DNA from: Endozoicomonas numazuensis
Lineage (GTDB): Bacteria > Pseudomonadota > Gammaproteobacteria > Pseudomonadales > Endozoicomonadaceae
Assembly: GCF_000722635.1 (NCBI RefSeq)
Contig: NZ_JOKH01000002.1
Span: 1-64,000, forward strand
DNA: 64,000 bases
Reading direction: 5' to 3'
Positions 47,747-57,529 of the stretch are shown here, in pieces. The stretch's first letter is position 1. Each line of letters begins with the position of its first letter. The notes under the pieces are model-generated. The model ran no database searches. It was given only the letters and a program-made list of their open reading frames with translations, and was not told where the DNA came from. A program made the position numbers and the translations under genes.

Positions 47747-48337
47747 TTATCGAAAAACGACGGTCTCAAGCACTTCCCATTGGGCTGGCCACTGCTCGGT
47801 TGGCTTTCGCTTGAACTCACTGCGCACGTACTGACAGATACGCCCCTCAGCAACAGAAAGTAGCATGTTAGCTGTCGTATTCAGAGTGGCTTGAGGCCTC
47901 AAGCCCTCATTCAACTCAGCATCTCTCAACACTTGTTTGATCTGAGTTTCCAGTCGATCAAACAGCTTGGCTACTCTCTGTCTCAGACGATCTGGCTCTC
48001 CAGCCAAAGCATCGCCTGTAAGAATACGGGTTAAGCCAGGATTTTTCTCACAAAACCCCAGCAGCAAAAGCAAAATATTGCCACAGCGCTGCAAGGCTTT
48101 TTGCTCTTCTACCAGTATCAGGTTCACTCTTGAGAACAGAGTGTCTTCTATAAACTCTATGAGCCCTTCAAACATTTTGGCCTTACTGGGAAAGTGCCGG
48201 TATAGCGCTGCTTCAGACACGCCGACTTCCTTGGCCAGAGCTGACGTTGTAATCCGCTCTCCAGGCGCGTTTTCCAGCATATGAGCCAGTGCCTGCAGAA
48301 TTTGATCCTTTCGGGAAACTTTCCTGGTTTTATCCAT
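47747..48337 (-). CDS. slmA: Nucleoid occlusion factor SlmA (TetR family)
   Basis: From ATG 48335-48337 it is 196 residues, close to E. coli SlmA (198). The TetR helix-turn-helix is ITTSALAKEVGVSEAALYRH, with FPSKAKMFEGLIEFIEDTLF directly after, and NPGLTRILTGDAL and VRSEFKRKPTEQW later, all shared with SlmA. It binds chromosomal sites and blocks FtsZ assembly over the nucleoid. It converges on the pyrE unit with 10 bp between stops. A longer frame starts 10 codons earlier; ribosome-binding sites are weak for both. Confidence 0.93.
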   Translation of the reverse strand: MDKTRKVSRKDQILQALAHMLENAPGERITTSALAKEVGVSEAALYRHFPSKAKMFEGLIEFIEDTLFSRVNLILVEEQKALQRCGNILLLLLGFCEKNPGLTRILTGDALAGEPDRLRQRVAKLFDRLETQIKQVLRDAELNEGLRPQATLNTTANMLLSVAEGRICQYVRSEFKRKPTEQWPAQWEVLETVVFR

Positions 48338-48402
48338 TACTTCTCGACACCGTCTTACTATTTCCATGAAAAATATTTCATTCTCCCATCAGCCCTGAGC
48401 CA

Positions 48403-48461
48403 AAAATACCGCTAACCTCTGCCCATGAAGATCACTACTGTGCTCGAAATAGCGGTATTTT
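48403..48461. repeat. 12-bp inverted repeat upstream of slmA
   Basis: AAAATACCGCTA (48403-48414) is perfectly complementary to TAGCGGTATTTT (48450-48461), with a 35-nt spacer. It lies about 65 bp upstream of slmA and could be an operator pair or a hairpin. Confidence 0.6.
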
Positions 48462-48549
48462 CTTAATAAAAGAGACGAAAAATGTTTCAGTCGTTTATGG
48501 CTGTTCAATGGCAATACCACTCGCTCAAGCTCTCTGCCATTATCGATTT

Positions 48550-48599
48550 TTACCGTGACAACCTTCCATTACTGTTGTGATGGAAGGTTGTCACGGTAA
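48550..48599. repeat. 20-bp perfect inverted repeat downstream of argB
   Basis: Arms 48550-48569 and 48580-48599 (TTACCGTGACAACCTTCCAT) are perfectly complementary around a 10-nt loop. It is 18 bp past the argB stop and probably ends its transcript or protects the 3' end, although neither strand has a T run after it. Confidence 0.8.
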
Positions 48600-48617
48600 G
48601 AAGCCCAAATTTAAGGC

Positions 48618-49523
<906 letters not shown>

Positions 49524-49754
49524 TTATCCTCCTCACTTCGGTCAAAACACAATCAGCCGACTTTGTTGATGGTTATGATGGCTCATTGTGTTGTGAGACG
49601 GTGCAGATTAGCAGATCAACATCGCCTAGTGAATGTTCCAGAGCAAGCATTTATAGATGATCAACTTTAGCGCCTGGACTGCAGTCACCATCACGACCGT
49701 CATAACGTTCACGGTTTCCGTTGTTATCTACCCGGACAATGGCAATGGCTGAAT

Positions 49755-50048
49755 ATGACCTCAGCGCTACCTGATGATGTAGAGAGGATGCCTGACAGCA
49801 GAGTCCTTTGTCTGACTTTTGAATCTGACCATCATTTTTGGATTCCCGGTATCGTCAATGAGCCTGAGACAACAGGAGAAGCAAGAAAGTATTGTGAGCC
49901 CAATCAGGATTACACAGATTTTCTAACCGCTTTTTATTTTGAACAATCGATTAGCCCGGTTTTATTTATACTCTCAGCAGAAGCTGCTGCAATACTGCTG
50001 ACTATCTCAAAGATGTTTTATTTCTATAAAACCAGCAAGCGGGATTAG
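49755..50048 (+). CDS. Possible small membrane protein
   Basis: A 97-codon frame between argB and dut. The first 60 residues are polar; residues about 66-88 (ISPVLFILSAEAAAILLTISKM) could span the membrane, ending in KTSKRD. No ribosome-binding site or known family. It ends at a GGCAGCGGC/GCCGCTGCC hairpin (50048-50067). The rest of 49524-50075 shows no gene. Confidence 0.3.
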   Translation: MTSALPDDVERMPDSRVLCLTFESDHHFWIPGIVNEPETTGEARKYCEPNQDYTDFLTAFYFEQSISPVLFILSAEAAAILLTISKMFYFYKTSKRD

Positions 50049-50075
50049 GCAGCGGCTTGCCGCTGCCTGCAGGAC

Positions 50076-50531
50076 TTATCGTGTACCTGAATGACCAAAG
50101 CCACCCGCACCACGATCGGTTTCATCAAAGCTGTCAACAATATCCAGCTTGGCCTGAACCACTGGCACCAGTACCAACTGGGCAATACGCTCACCCGGAT
50201 CAACTGTGAAAGAGGTATGTCCACGATTCCAACAGGAAACCATTAGCTGCCCTTGATAATCAGAGTCAATAAGCCCTACCAGATTACCCAGAACAATTCC
50301 GTGTTTATGTCCCAGGCCGGAACGCGGCAGTATCATGGCAGCCAGAGAAGAGTCTTCAATATGAATCGCCATACCCGTAGGCAGCAACTCAGTTTGGCCT
50401 GGCTCCAGTGTCAGGGGAGCTTCCAGCATGGCCCTGAGGTCAATACCCGCAGAACCATCTGTTGCATAGGCGGGCAAAGGAAATTCAGAGCCCAGGCGTG
50501 AATCCAGAATTTGGGTTTTCAGTGCTTTCAT
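50076..50531 (-). CDS. dut: dUTP diphosphatase
   Basis: A 151-residue trimeric dUTPase. Motifs in order: [48 protein letters not shown] and [12 protein letters not shown] (the C-terminal arm). It hydrolyses dUTP to dUMP. Its start overlaps the coaBC stop by 4 bp (50528-50531), the same dut-coaBC coupling as in Pseudomonas and E. coli. Confidence 0.97.
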   Translation of the reverse strand: MKALKTQILDSRLGSEFPLPAYATDGSAGIDLRAMLEAPLTLEPGQTELLPTGMAIHIEDSSLAAMILPRSGLGHKHGIVLGNLVGLIDSDYQGQLMVSCWNRGHTSFTVDPGERIAQLVLVPVVQAKLDIVDSFDETDRGAGGFGHSGTR

Positions 50532-51772
50532 GCTTTACCTTCAGTATTGTTCTGCTCTCTTTTCCATTTACGGAAACGACGCGCAACAATTTTCAGAATC
50601 TTTCTCGACAAAACCTTCTTGGAAGCTCTTGGCATGGGCTCTTCAAAGTCTTCACCCAGCACCGTCACCTCATTATTGTCGCTGCTGAAACCAATATCGC
50701 CATCCGATACGTCGTTGGCAACAATGAGGTTCAGTTTCTTGCGACGCAGCTTGTCTGCTGCATAACCCAGTACATTCTGGGTTTCCGCTGCAAAACCAAT
50801 AACATAAGGTCTACTTTCCAGATCCGCTACTGCTGAAACAATATCTGGATTTTTGACCAGTTTGATTTCCAGGGTTTCAGAAGGGTCATCTGGATTCTTT
50901 TTGATTTTGTCTTTCTGGATTTCAATAGGACGATAATCACAGACGGCAGCACAACCAATAAAGATATCGACCCCTTCAATGTTTTCCAGGACAGCCTGAT
51001 GCATATCTCTGGCACTGATAACATCTATGCGCTCAACCCGGTCTGGTGTTTCCAAAGCAACGGGACCACTGACCAGCTTCACGGACGCACCCGCTTCCAT
51101 GGCAGCTGTCGCCAGTGAATAAGCCATTTTTCCAGAACTGTGGTTCGAAATAAATCTCACCGGATCCAGGGCTTCCTGGGTTGGACCTGCTGTAATCAGA
51201 ACATTCAGACCACTCAGGAGGTCGTGAACAAACATTTCAGCAGTATGCTGGGCAATCAGTTCCGGATCCAACATTCGACCCGGCCCAACATCACCACAGG
51301 CCTGACTGCCATCAGCAGGTCCGAAAATACGAACGCTACGCTCTTTCAACAGTTCAACATTCTGTTGTGTCGTCTGGTCACGCCACATCCCCTGATTCAT
51401 GGCCGGAGCCAGGCAAATCGGAGCACTGGTTGCCAGACAGAGAGTCGTTAACAAGTCATCCGCCTGACCGCTGGTCAGTCGGGCTATGAAATCAGCAGTA
51501 GCTGGAGCCACCAGCACCACATCAGCCCAGCGTGCCAGCTCGATATGCCCCATACCAGCCTCAGCCTTGGCATCCAGCAGATCCAGATGAACCGGGTTAT
51601 GAGAGAGAGCCTGAAGTGTCAGAGGCGTGATGAATTCACAGGCAGCCTTGGTCATGACTACCCGGACATCCGCATCCAATCTGCACAATATGCGGATCAA
51701 CTCGGCACTCTTGTAGGCAGCAATGCCACCTGTCACTCCGAGCAAAATCCGTTTATTTCTTAAACGTTGCAT
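50528..51772 (-). CDS. coaBC: Bifunctional phosphopantothenoylcysteine decarboxylase/synthetase
   Basis: A 414-residue fusion. The N-terminal flavoprotein (1-185, [16 protein letters not shown], and PAMNQGMW for the decarboxylase) is followed by the CoaB synthetase (about 188-400, [20 protein letters not shown]). It performs two steps of coenzyme A synthesis. The C-terminal tail ([17 protein letters not shown]) is basic and somewhat extended. It is divergent from radC with 91 bp between. Confidence 0.97.
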   Translation of the reverse strand: MQRLRNKRILLGVTGGIAAYKSAELIRILCRLDADVRVVMTKAACEFITPLTLQALSHNPVHLDLLDAKAEAGMGHIELARWADVVLVAPATADFIARLTSGQADDLLTTLCLATSAPICLAPAMNQGMWRDQTTQQNVELLKERSVRIFGPADGSQACGDVGPGRMLDPELIAQHTAEMFVHDLLSGLNVLITAGPTQEALDPVRFISNHSSGKMAYSLATAAMEAGASVKLVSGPVALETPDRVERIDVISARDMHQAVLENIEGVDIFIGCAAVCDYRPIEIQKDKIKKNPDDPSETLEIKLVKNPDIVSAVADLESRPYVIGFAAETQNVLGYAADKLRRKKLNLIVANDVSDGDIGFSSDNNEVTVLGEDFEEPMPRASKKVLSRKILKIVARRFRKWKREQNNTEGKA

Positions 51773-51863
51773 GGATTGCCTTGAAGATAATAAATTAGGG
51801 AATTTTCTGGGTTTTATTGTGTCTGAAATGACGCCAACTTAACAGTCAGATCCTTCAAACCCT

Positions 51864-52559
51864 ATGAATAAGCATCCCCGGGACATAACCATCAAAGAAC
51901 TTCCTGAAGAGGAGCGTCCCAGAGAAAAGCTAATATCCCTGGGGGCTTCAGCACTCAGTGATACAGAGCTGCTCGCCATTCTCCTTCGAACCGGCTACAA
52001 GGGTACCCACGTACTGACTCTGGCAGCCCAACTGATTCAGCGCTTTAAATCTTTAGATGGTTTGCTCTCTGCAACTCCAACGCAATTAAAAGCGCTCAGA
52101 GGGCTTGGGAATGCCAAGGCAACAGAGCTCAGCGCCATTCTCGAAATCTGTCAGAGGGTACTCTCAGAAAAGCTGTCTGAGCAAAGCGCTATCAACAGTC
52201 CTGATGCTACCTGCCGATACCTTCAGCTGCATTTTCGAGGACGTCACAGAGAAGAATTTGCCTGCCTGTTTCTGGATACCCGAAACCGGGTTCTGGCTCT
52301 GGAAACGCTGTTTCAGGGCACGCTGGATGCTGCGCCGGTTTACCCAAGGGAAGTAGTCAAAAGAGCTTTGGAGCTTAATGCAGCGGCAGTAATAGTCAGC
52401 CACAATCATCCATCGGGTGACCCACAGCCTAGCCAGGCCGACATAAGAATCACCGAGACTCTCAAAAAGGCTTTGGCATTACTGGATATCAGACTGCTGG
52501 ATCACATTATCATTGGTAAAGGCGAAACACTCTCTTTGGTAGAGCAGGGCCTAATGTAA
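51864..52559 (+). CDS. radC: RadC/JAMM-domain protein
   Basis: A 231-residue protein. An N-terminal helix-hairpin-helix region (about 25-95, ALRGLGNAKATEL) precedes the JAB1/MPN domain, with EFACLFLDTRNRVL and the metal motif SHNHPSGDPQPSQAD. Once thought a repair protein, its biochemical role is unsettled. The location between coaBC and rpmB is conserved in gammaproteobacteria, confirming identity. Confidence 0.95.
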   Translation: MNKHPRDITIKELPEEERPREKLISLGASALSDTELLAILLRTGYKGTHVLTLAAQLIQRFKSLDGLLSATPTQLKALRGLGNAKATELSAILEICQRVLSEKLSEQSAINSPDATCRYLQLHFRGRHREEFACLFLDTRNRVLALETLFQGTLDAAPVYPREVVKRALELNAAAVIVSHNHPSGDPQPSQADIRITETLKKALALLDIRLLDHIIIGKGETLSLVEQGLM

Positions 52560-52721
52560 ATCTACCGTGCAACCAACCATCAAAAGCTTTGTACAACACG
52601 GATACGTGATAAACGGATACCCTGCCCCCAGAAATATCGATTTTTACCACTACAGATTCTGTTCAAATCAGTAGATAATTCAGCACGCGACTCTTGCAGG
52701 GCTTTCCCTTTCAGTTTTGCT

Positions 52722-52902
52722 GGAGCCTGACCGAAAATAGCGCCGAGCATAAAATTCAGTTGAACGAGGCATCAGCCTTGAACGTTCTGGACAATTTCGA
52801 TGGGTTTGTGTGAATAGTTAATCTATTTAAGTAAATTCAACGAGAAAATAGACCGTTCTTTCTGGATTTCTGGTCGAGCTGTCTATTCTTAGTCAGGCGC
52901 CA
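52722..52902. mobile_element. MITE-like element, diverged copy 3
   Basis: About 181 bp, same orientation as copy 2, with recognisable blocks: GGAGCCTGACCGAAAATAG at the left, GCATAAAATTCAGT, a central ATAGTTAATCTATTTAAG and CCGTTCTTTCTGGATTT. It ends CTATTCTTAGTCAGGCGCC at the right. The terminal repeats have decayed, no CTAG borders remain, and a short insertion is present. It lies between radC and the rpmB promoter. Confidence 0.8.
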
Positions 52903-52961
52903 AGAGCCAGTCAGGACAAGGCTTTCGAGCCACCAGACGGAAAACGCCTATAGCGCCCAAC

Positions 52962-52990
52962 TTGCACCAAGGCCTTGACTTTGATATAAA
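52962..52990 (+). promoter_or_regulatory. Probable rpmB promoter
   Basis: -35 TTGCAC (52962-52967), 17-nt spacer, -10 TATAAA (52985-52990), followed by a GCGCG discriminator typical of ribosomal-protein promoters. It lies 60 bp right of MITE copy 3. Confidence 0.6.
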
Positions 52991-53040
52991 GCGCGGTCTT
53001 TGTATATGGGTAGCTGCTGAGAGTTCTGACTCTAAACCTT

Positions 53041-53112
53041 GGGCAGACCTGCCCGAAAACGAACAACGGAATCCTCCGGCCTCATGGCTGGGTTTTTTTG
53101 GTTTGAGAGGCC
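53041..53112 (+). promoter_or_regulatory. Structured rpmB leader (possible L28 attenuator)
   Basis: A small hairpin GGGCA/TGCCC (53041-53054) is followed by CCGGCC TCAT GGCTGG (53076-53091) and a run of seven T (53093-53099), a terminator-like structure 20 nt before the rpmB ATG. Alternatively GGCCTC (53078-53083) can pair with GAGGCC (53107-53112), sequestering the Shine-Dalgarno. The two structures are mutually exclusive, as in autoregulated ribosomal-protein leaders. Confidence 0.5.
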
Positions 53113-53118
53113 ACCATT

Positions 53119-53355
53119 ATGTCCAAAGTTTGTCAGGTTACCGGCAAGCGCCCGGTTTCCGGGAACAACGTTTCCCACGCGCACAACAAGACCAAGCGTC
53201 GTTTCGTGCCTAATCTGCACCACAAGCGTTTCTGGGTAGAGAGCGAGAAGCGTTTCGTTCGCCTGCGTGTATCCGCTAAAGGCATGCGCATCATCGACAA
53301 GAAAGGTATCGACACCGTTCTGACCGAACTGCGTGCTAACGGTCAAAAAATCTAA
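53119..53355 (+). CDS. rpmB: 50S ribosomal protein L28
   Basis: A 78-residue protein starting [20 protein letters not shown], with [15 protein letters not shown] and ending LRANGQKI, fully standard for L28. GAGAGG lies upstream of the ATG. It is the first gene of rpmB-rpmG, 20 bp before rpmG, with a structured leader that may regulate it. Confidence 0.98.
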   Translation: MSKVCQVTGKRPVSGNNVSHAHNKTKRRFVPNLHHKRFWVESEKRFVRLRVSAKGMRIIDKKGIDTVLTELRANGQKI

Positions 53356-53375
53356 GATAGCGGGAGCAACAAGCC

Positions 53376-53543
53376 ATGGCTAAAGGTATTCGTGAAAAGA
53401 TCAAGCTGGTTTCATCTGCTGGCACTGGTCACTACTACACCACGACCAAAAACAAGCGTAACACCCCAGACAAGCTGGTGTTCAAAAAGTACGACCCAGT
53501 TGTACGCAAGCATGTTGAGTACAAAGAGTACAAGATCAAGTAA
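53376..53543 (+). CDS. rpmG: 50S ribosomal protein L33
   Basis: A 55-residue protein, [20 protein letters not shown] and onward, ending EYKEYKIK. It contains no cysteines, so it is the zinc-independent (C-minus) L33 type. GGGAGC precedes the ATG by about 11 bases. It is second in the rpmB-rpmG operon. A GGCCCGA/TCGGGCC hairpin (53561-53581) follows and may terminate transcription. Confidence 0.97.
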   Translation: MAKGIREKIKLVSSAGTGHYYTTTKNKRNTPDKLVFKKYDPVVRKHVEYKEYKIK

Positions 53544-53908
53544 GATCTTGGGCTTTTTCTGGCCCGATGTTCTGTCGGGCCCGCTCTTCCCTCACTAGTT
53601 TTTTTCTTCCTAAAAACATTTTCTGAACGACTATATAAAAACCTATCTGATGGGATCAAAAGCTTGAATTCAGCCCCTACGAATGACAGCCCCCCCTGAA
53701 AAATATTGAGTGAACTCAGTAGAATATCTACGCTCTGATTTTATATACTCTGCAACAGCACTTACTGAGATTGTCTATTTTTGGTCAAGTTGATCGACCC
53801 CAAACCCACTGTTCACACCAAACGTTCCAATACTTACTATCGGGAGAAGCGCTGAACAACAAAGATAAGACAACTTTCTTCCTCGCAGATTAAGTAAACG
53901 GTAACCCT

Positions 53909-55180
53909 ATGATAAAAGAAATCCGAGCAGTAGACTGGAAAAGCTTCGAAGACTCGACCCTTTATATAGACCCTCTCACAGTTCTAATCGGCACTAATGC
54001 TAGCGGTAAGTCTAATGTGCTGGACGCCTTACTATTTCTGAACCTCAGCGCATCAGGCATGCTTTTGAATGTTATTCTGCAGGGTGACAGTAATTTCCCT
54101 GGATTACGTGGTAGCACAGATTGGGTATGTCGTTCAGGAACAAAACTATTTGCTCTAGAAGTAAAGGTCACAGGCAGCAATGAACTTATTGATTATATTT
54201 ATAGGCTTGAAGTCAATGTTGAGGGCTTACCACAAATTGCATCAGAAAGTTTGAGACGAGTGAAGTACAGACCACGAGCTCAAACCGTCTCTTCAGATAT
54301 ATCGTTATTCAGAACCGATCATTGTTCACTTGACTCACCAGCTATTACAGCCCGTCTCTACAATCGAAAACAAGGTAAACCAAGACCCTCCGCACGACAA
54401 TCTACAATTTTGAGCCAGCTACACCCGGAGGCTTTCTCACAAAATCTGAGTAAAGATATTACCGAAGGTGTTGAAACCGTTATCACAGCATTAAAGGGCA
54501 TTTTTATTCTTGACCCAATCCCATCACACATGAGGGATTATGTCCCCTTGTCAAAAGATCTAGATAGCGATGCGGCCAACATGGCTGGGATTATTGCTGC
54601 TCTTGATATGCAACAAAGACTGCAAATTGAAGAGACGCTCACGCAACATGTCAGTTTATTACCAGAGAAGGATATTGGTCGGATATACTCGGAGACTGTT
54701 GGTCGATTCAACTCCGATGCCATGCTATATTGCGATGAGGTGTGGGGTGACAAGAAAATTTCTGTTGATGCCAGAGGTATGTCAGATGGTACATTAAGGT
54801 TTTTGGCCATACTTGTTGCCTTACTCACCCGCCCAGAGTACAGCCTCCTGGTAGTAGAAGAAATTGATAATGGTCTTCATCCTTCAAGGTCCAATGTCCT
54901 TTTGAGTGTTTTGAGGTCTATTGGAGAACAACGTCATATCGATATCTTGGTAACCACACACAACCCAGCATTATTAGATAGCCTAGGTCCGGAGATGACA
55001 CCTTTTATTACGATAAGTCATCGTGATAACAAAACAGGACACAGTCGTCTAACTCTTCTGGAAGATTTATCAAAACTCCCTAAGCTACTTGCTACAGGCC
55101 CTGTTGGCACTCTTTCAAGCCAAGGAAAACTTGAACAAGCACTTCATCAGGAACAACAGTCTGCAGGGATAGGTCAGTAA
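53909..55180 (+). CDS. AAA/ABC-type ATPase of a two-gene module
   Basis: A 423-residue RecF/OLD-like ATPase (AAA_21 type). Walker A GTNASGKS (28-35) follows an N-terminal KSFEDSTLYIDPLTVLIG strand. The ABC signature-like SDGTLRFLAI is at about 290, Walker B LLVVEEIDNGLHP at about 313-325, and the switch His351 in VTTHNPALLDS. There is no TOPRIM nuclease domain after the ATPase, unlike OLD proteins. The stop codon overlaps the ATG of the PIN-like gene (TAATG), so the products are coupled. Base composition looks more AT-rich than the flanking core genes. Such ATPases act as sensors in several phage-defence systems; that role is inferred here. Confidence 0.8.
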   Translation: MIKEIRAVDWKSFEDSTLYIDPLTVLIGTNASGKSNVLDALLFLNLSASGMLLNVILQGDSNFPGLRGSTDWVCRSGTKLFALEVKVTGSNELIDYIYRLEVNVEGLPQIASESLRRVKYRPRAQTVSSDISLFRTDHCSLDSPAITARLYNRKQGKPRPSARQSTILSQLHPEAFSQNLSKDITEGVETVITALKGIFILDPIPSHMRDYVPLSKDLDSDAANMAGIIAALDMQQRLQIEETLTQHVSLLPEKDIGRIYSETVGRFNSDAMLYCDEVWGDKKISVDARGMSDGTLRFLAILVALLTRPEYSLLVVEEIDNGLHPSRSNVLLSVLRSIGEQRHIDILVTTHNPALLDSLGPEMTPFITISHRDNKTGHSRLTLLEDLSKLPKLLATGPVGTLSSQGKLEQALHQEQQSAGIGQ

Positions 55181-55692
55181 TGAGTAGTAAAGTCATTATC
55201 TTTGATACTTCTGTACTATGTTGTTGGTTGCAAGTGCCAGGAAAAGATACCTGTGGCCCAGAAAATGATCGTTGGAACTTTGTACGCATAGAACAGAAAG
55301 TTTCAGAAGAGTTAAAAGCAGGTAGTACATTTGTATTACCTTTAGCCACTATTATAGAAACTGGCAATCATATTGCTTTTACATCCGGTGATAGATATTC
55401 ATTAGCAAAAAGTTTGTCAGAATATATCCACAAAACTGCTACTGACACAGACCCTTGGGCAGCATTTGGCCATCAAGCGGAGCTATGGGGAGCAGACAAG
55501 CTAATACAGCTGGCCGAATGTTGGCCAGATTTCGCAGTTCAAGGGTTAGGTATTGGTGATACAACGATAAAAGATGTCGCCGATTATTATGCCAGCACTA
55601 GCGCCATAGAAGTGGAAATCTTAACTGGAGACAAAGGGCTAAAAAGCCACCAACCTAGCAGCCCAGCTCTAAAACCAAGAAGAAGACGCTGA
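55180..55692 (+). CDS. PIN-like nuclease, partner of the upstream ATPase
   Basis: A 170-residue protein with the acidic layout of a PIN domain: Asp9 in VIIFDTSVL, Glu60 in ATIIETGNHI, Asp127 and Asp132 in GIGDTTIKDVADYY, and Asp151 in ILTGDKGL. PIN domains cleave RNA with bound metal ions. The C-terminus is basic (KPRRRR). It starts within the ATPase stop codon. There is no small VapB-type antitoxin, so this is not a standard vapBC pair; the ATPase may control the nuclease. Close families were not identifiable by eye. Confidence 0.72.
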   Translation: MSSKVIIFDTSVLCCWLQVPGKDTCGPENDRWNFVRIEQKVSEELKAGSTFVLPLATIIETGNHIAFTSGDRYSLAKSLSEYIHKTATDTDPWAAFGHQAELWGADKLIQLAECWPDFAVQGLGIGDTTIKDVADYYASTSAIEVEILTGDKGLKSHQPSSPALKPRRRR

Positions 55693-55729
55693 TAAAAGCA
55701 AGGTCGAGGAAAATTACTTTTTCGACCAC

Positions 55730-55755
55730 ATCGATTGCACTTATCGATTGCACTT
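55730..55755 (+). repeat. 13-bp direct repeat after the ATPase/PIN module
   Basis: ATCGATTGCACTT occurs twice in tandem (55730-55742, 55743-55755). It lies 38 bp after the PIN stop, also after a GGTCGA/TCGACC pair (about 55703-55726). It might mark an integration border, but I found no matching copy upstream of the module. Confidence 0.6.
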
Positions 55756-55908
55756 ATTGTATTAATCCAGCCCAACCTGTCGGAGATACTGTTAACTGCA
55801 ACCTCCCAACTCCTCATTTCCCAGACATTCACAAACTGCTTATTTTCTATCGTTTTCACCCTGATATAATGCGCGCCCTTGCATTGATAACAGGGCATTT
55901 GCAGTCAT

Positions 55909-57231
55909 ATGAAACCGGAACTCCTTTCCCCTGCCGGCACCATAAAGAACATGCGCTACGCGTTCGCGTATGGCGCCGATGCAGTGTACGCAGGGCAACC
56001 CCGATACAGCCTCAGAGTCCGCAACAACGACTTCAAAAATGAAAACCTGCAAAAGGGCATTGATGAAGCACACGCTCTGGGCAAAAAGTTTTATCTGGCC
56101 AGCAATATCGCGCCTCATAACACCAAGGTAAAAACCTACCTGCGGGATATGGAGCCAGTCATTGCCATGAAGCCTGATGCCCTGATTATGTCTGATCCCG
56201 GCCTGATCATGATGGTACGGGAAGCCTTTCCTGAAATGCCTGTGCATTTATCCGTGCAGGCTAACGTGGTGAACTTTGCTACGGCTAAGTTCTGGGCAAA
56301 GCAGGGTGTAGAGAGAATTATTCTTTCTCGTGAGCTGTCTTTGGAAGAGATTCAGGAAATTCGTGAAGAGTGCCCCGAAATGGAGCTGGAAGTTTTTGTT
56401 CACGGTTCTCTCTGCATCGCTTATTCCGGACGCTGTCTGCTATCCGGATACATCAATAAGCGAGACCCTAACCAGGGTACCTGCACCAATGCCTGCCGCT
56501 GGAACTATCAGGCTCACGAAGCCAAGGAAACCGACAGCGGTGATGTAATACCAGCCAGTTCAGATCCACAAGTGGTTCAGCCAACGCTGGGAGATGGTCA
56601 GCCATCAGACCAAATTGTTCTGCTGCAGGAAGAAGGTCGACCCGATCAGTACATGCCGGCTTTTGAAGACGAGCATGGCACTTATATCATGAACTCAAAA
56701 GATCTCAGAGCTGTTCAACATGTTCACCGTCTCACGGGCATGGGTATCCATTCTCTGAAAATTGAGGGGCGCACCAAGTCCTTTTATTACGTTGCCAGAA
56801 CGGCACAGGTTTACCGTAAGACGATTGATGATGCAGCAGCAGGTATTCCTTTTGACATGAGTGCCATGGACACCTTAGAGAACCTGGCGAACCGTGGTTA
56901 TACAGAAGGCTTCTATCGACGTCATGTTCATGATGAATACCAGAACTACGAATACGGAAACTCCAAAGGTTCCAAGCAACAATTTGTTGGTGAGATTCTC
57001 AATAGCAACGGCCACCAGATCACGATTGAAGTGAAAAACCGTTTTGAAACGGGAGACACCATGGAGCTGATGACTCCCAAGGGCAATGTCGCCTTCACCC
57101 TCGATAACATCGAGAACAAAAAAGGCGAATCGGTTGCTGTAGCTCCAGGCTCGGGACACGTCGTTAAAATTCCTATTCCGGAAGGCGTTGAGCCTGACGA
57201 AATGTCGTTGCTGGTTCGTAACCTGCCCTGA
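55909..57231 (+). CDS. trhP: tRNA hydroxylation protein TrhP (peptidase U32 family)
   Basis: A 440-residue U32 protein of the YegQ type. The N-terminal TIM-barrel begins ELLSPAGTIKNMRYAFAYGA. The U32 signature ELEVFVHGSLCIAYSGRC contains Cys169 and Cys176, which with Cys192 and Cys196 (TCTNAC) can bind an iron-sulfur cluster. The C-terminal beta domain (about 350-440) follows. TrhP contributes to 5-hydroxyuridine formation at tRNA wobble position 34. No clear Shine-Dalgarno is seen. A palindromic terminator follows. QueH, another wobble-modifying enzyme, lies 1.5 kb downstream. Confidence 0.92.
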   Translation: MKPELLSPAGTIKNMRYAFAYGADAVYAGQPRYSLRVRNNDFKNENLQKGIDEAHALGKKFYLASNIAPHNTKVKTYLRDMEPVIAMKPDALIMSDPGLIMMVREAFPEMPVHLSVQANVVNFATAKFWAKQGVERIILSRELSLEEIQEIREECPEMELEVFVHGSLCIAYSGRCLLSGYINKRDPNQGTCTNACRWNYQAHEAKETDSGDVIPASSDPQVVQPTLGDGQPSDQIVLLQEEGRPDQYMPAFEDEHGTYIMNSKDLRAVQHVHRLTGMGIHSLKIEGRTKSFYYVARTAQVYRKTIDDAAAGIPFDMSAMDTLENLANRGYTEGFYRRHVHDEYQNYEYGNSKGSKQQFVGEILNSNGHQITIEVKNRFETGDTMELMTPKGNVAFTLDNIENKKGESVAVAPGSGHVVKIPIPEGVEPDEMSLLVRNLP

Positions 57232-57238
57232 TTTCAAT

Positions 57239-57265
57239 AAGCACTACCCATGGGTAGTGCTTTAG
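57239..57265 (+). terminator. Terminator of trhP
   Basis: A perfect 24-bp palindrome (arms AAGCACTACCCA, 57239-57262) followed by TTTA, directly after the trhP stop. Confidence 0.8.
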
Positions 57266-57529
57266 CCATTGGATCGGGGCTTGAAGTTCACCACCTTCTC
57301 TCAAAAGCTGCCGGCACAGAGTCTTTCATTTGCAGGGTATTGGGAGAGGAGGGCAATGACAGTATTTGAGCGATCGGATCATTCGATGATGATTGCACGA
57401 TTCATTCCCTGAAAAGCATTTCAGTTAAATTTAATTCAAAGTATAAGGCTCTCCAAAAACAGGGCTTGTCTACCTCTCATTTCAACTCAACGCACTATGG
57501 CAATTGCCTGTCTGGCCGATAATAGCCTT

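Noticed and set aside
49662-49760. Minus-strand frame ending with RERYDGRDGDCSPGAKVDHL
   Set aside because: It looks protein-like over about 30 residues, but upstream sequence has no start and no homology I know; possibly a gene remnant, not supported.
53765-53790. Possible fourth MITE copy (TTGTCTATTTTTGGTCA)
   Set aside because: Only about 14 bp resemble the element end and no interior is present; too short to call.
55180-55692. Calling the PIN-like gene a vapC toxin
   Set aside because: No small antitoxin gene precedes it and its partner is a 423-residue ATPase; vapBC does not fit.
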